Source: Bacteroidia bacterium
Lineage (GTDB): Bacteria > Bacteroidota > Bacteroidia > Chitinophagales > Chitinophagaceae
Assembly: GCA_030426665.1 (NCBI GenBank)
Contig: JAUHYD010000014.1
Location: 1-64,000 of the forward strand
DNA: 64,000 bases
Reading direction: 5' to 3'
This document shows positions 63,190-64,000 of this stretch, piece after piece. How positions within the stretch are numbered: the first letter of the stretch is position 1; each line of letters opens with the position of its first letter. The notes under the pieces were generated by a model. It was not told the DNA's origin and did not search any database. It was given only the letters and a program-made list of their open reading frames with translations. The translations under genes and the position numbers were made by a program.

Positions 63190-64000
63190 ATGAGGGTAAT
63201 AGTACTGGGTAATAATTCGGCGTTACCTGCCTTTGGTCGGCATCCGTCGGCACAGACAGTAACGGTGTATGGAGAAGTGTTGCTAATAGATTGTGGAGAA
63301 GGTACACAAGCGCAGATGCAGCGGTTTGGGGTAAAGTGGCGCAACCTGCACAATATATTCATCAGTCACATGCATGGCGACCATTATTTTGGCTTGCCGG
63401 GTCTGATAAATAGTATGAGCCTGCTGGGCCGGACTGCCCCACTTAATCTATATGGACCTGCTACCCTTAAGCCCATTCTCGATTTGATACTTGATGCCGC
63501 GGGCACCGTTTTGAAATTTCCACTCAATTTTTATCCCCTGCCGGAAGAAGGGGGTATGTTGGTAGACAACTCGTCCTATATGGTAACCGCATTTCCGGTG
63601 GAGCATGGAATTACTTGTCATGGCTTTGCGGTAACAACAAAAACAAGAGGCAGAAGAATACTTCCCGAAAAGTGTAAAGAATACGATATACCCGCTACGC
63701 ACTTTGAACAACTTAAACGGGGTGCCGATTACAAAGACGAGAGCGGTAATGTAGTAAAGAATGATTTGGTAACGGCAGAAGGTCCTGCTCCCAAGAAGTA
63801 TGCCTACTGTGCTGATACGCTATATACAGAAACCTACCTGCCATTGATAAAGGGTGCTGATGCGATTTATCATGAATCTACCTATCTGGAGCAGGATGCT
63901 GAAAAGGCGGCAAGCAGGTTCCATAGCACCGCGGTACAGGCTGCCAAGCTGGCCACAAAGGCAGAAGCCAAGTTGCTGCTACTCGGACACTTCTCATCAA
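63190..64000 (+). CDS. rnz: Ribonuclease Z, 3' truncated by the window
   Basis: 270 codons are visible with no stop before the window end. A metallo-beta-lactamase fold nuclease that trims tRNA 3' ends. It starts MRVIVLGNNSALPAFGRHPS, with the metal site ISHMHGDHYFGLPGL near residue 60, VEHGITCHGF, and the exosite-region Gly/Arg-rich TKTRGRRILPEK. The ADTLYTE and HESTYLE motifs follow, and the sequence ends in GHFSS, just at the last metal-binding motif. It is 114 bp after the LOG gene with its own -7 box. Confidence 0.95.
   Translation, partial: MRVIVLGNNSALPAFGRHPSAQTVTVYGEVLLIDCGEGTQAQMQRFGVKWRNLHNIFISHMHGDHYFGLPGLINSMSLLGRTAPLNLYGPATLKPILDLILDAAGTVLKFPLNFYPLPEEGGMLVDNSSYMVTAFPVEHGITCHGFAVTTKTRGRRILPEKCKEYDIPATHFEQLKRGADYKDESGNVVKNDLVTAEGPAPKKYAYCADTLYTETYLPLIKGADAIYHESTYLEQDAEKAASRFHSTAVQAAKLATKAEAKLLLLGHFSS

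Overview
The window is a chromosomal segment from a Bacteroidota bacterium, most likely Chitinophagales/Chitinophagaceae-like; the rank below phylum is inference. Signs are four proteins ending in type IX secretion (T9SS) sorting domains, SusC-like TonB receptors with a carboxypeptidase-regulatory N-terminus, the hemD–DUF4271 pair, a Gln-variant dihydroorotase, weak ribosome binding sites with several TTG/GTG starts, and many perfect Bacteroidota -7 boxes (TAnnTTTG).

Layout. 1-1.3 kb: 3' end of an Ig-like T9SS surface protein. 1.6-9.1 kb (minus): TonB receptor, rpe, TPR lipoprotein, hemD, DUF4271, a secreted small protein, enoyl-CoA hydratase. 9.4-10.6 kb: two secreted unknowns. 10.8-13.5 kb (minus): rseP and dxr. 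13.7-16.6 kb (plus): tatC, rpiB, gltX. 16.6-19.6 kb: an AT-richer accessory stretch with a two-gene DUF488 module and a secreted unknown. 19.6-28.4 kb: quinone-reductase-like oxidoreductase, orphan propeller/LytS-type sensor kinase, T9SS repeat protein, TonB-type outer-membrane protein. 28.6-33.5 kb: lipoprotein, truB, an acidic unknown, yifB/comM. 33.5-34.9 kb: a HEPN–MNT toxin–antitoxin-type pair bracketed by two copies of the yifB 3' end. 35-42.6 kb: two near-identical 3.4-kb NHL-repeat T9SS genes in tandem. 42.6-49 kb: membrane glycosyltransferase-like protein, RidA, EGF-like lipoprotein, etfB-etfA, small proteins, GT-B glycosyltransferase. 49.3-53.2 kb: large lipoprotein and a Wzi/RemB-like barrel. 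53.3-60.8 kb: pyrC, MutS-like ATPase, a 54-residue membrane protein, RprY-like regulator, ruvC, flippase-type membrane proteins, DUF3108. 61-64 kb: tRNA-Trp–secE–nusG, LOG-family protein, and the 5' part of RNase Z.

Most of the window is housekeeping: heme, isoprenoid, pentose phosphate and pyrimidine synthesis, translation, secretion, and electron transfer for fatty-acid oxidation. It is interleaved with cell-surface proteins delivered by Sec plus T9SS or the lipoprotein route. The accessory signals most worth following are the yifB 3'-end duplication around the HEPN–MNT pair, the DUF488 two-gene module, the tandem NHL genes with a mosaic identity pattern, and a set of -7 boxes so close to start codons that leaderless mRNAs are predicted. 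No rRNA, CRISPR array, intact insertion sequence or integrase gene was seen.
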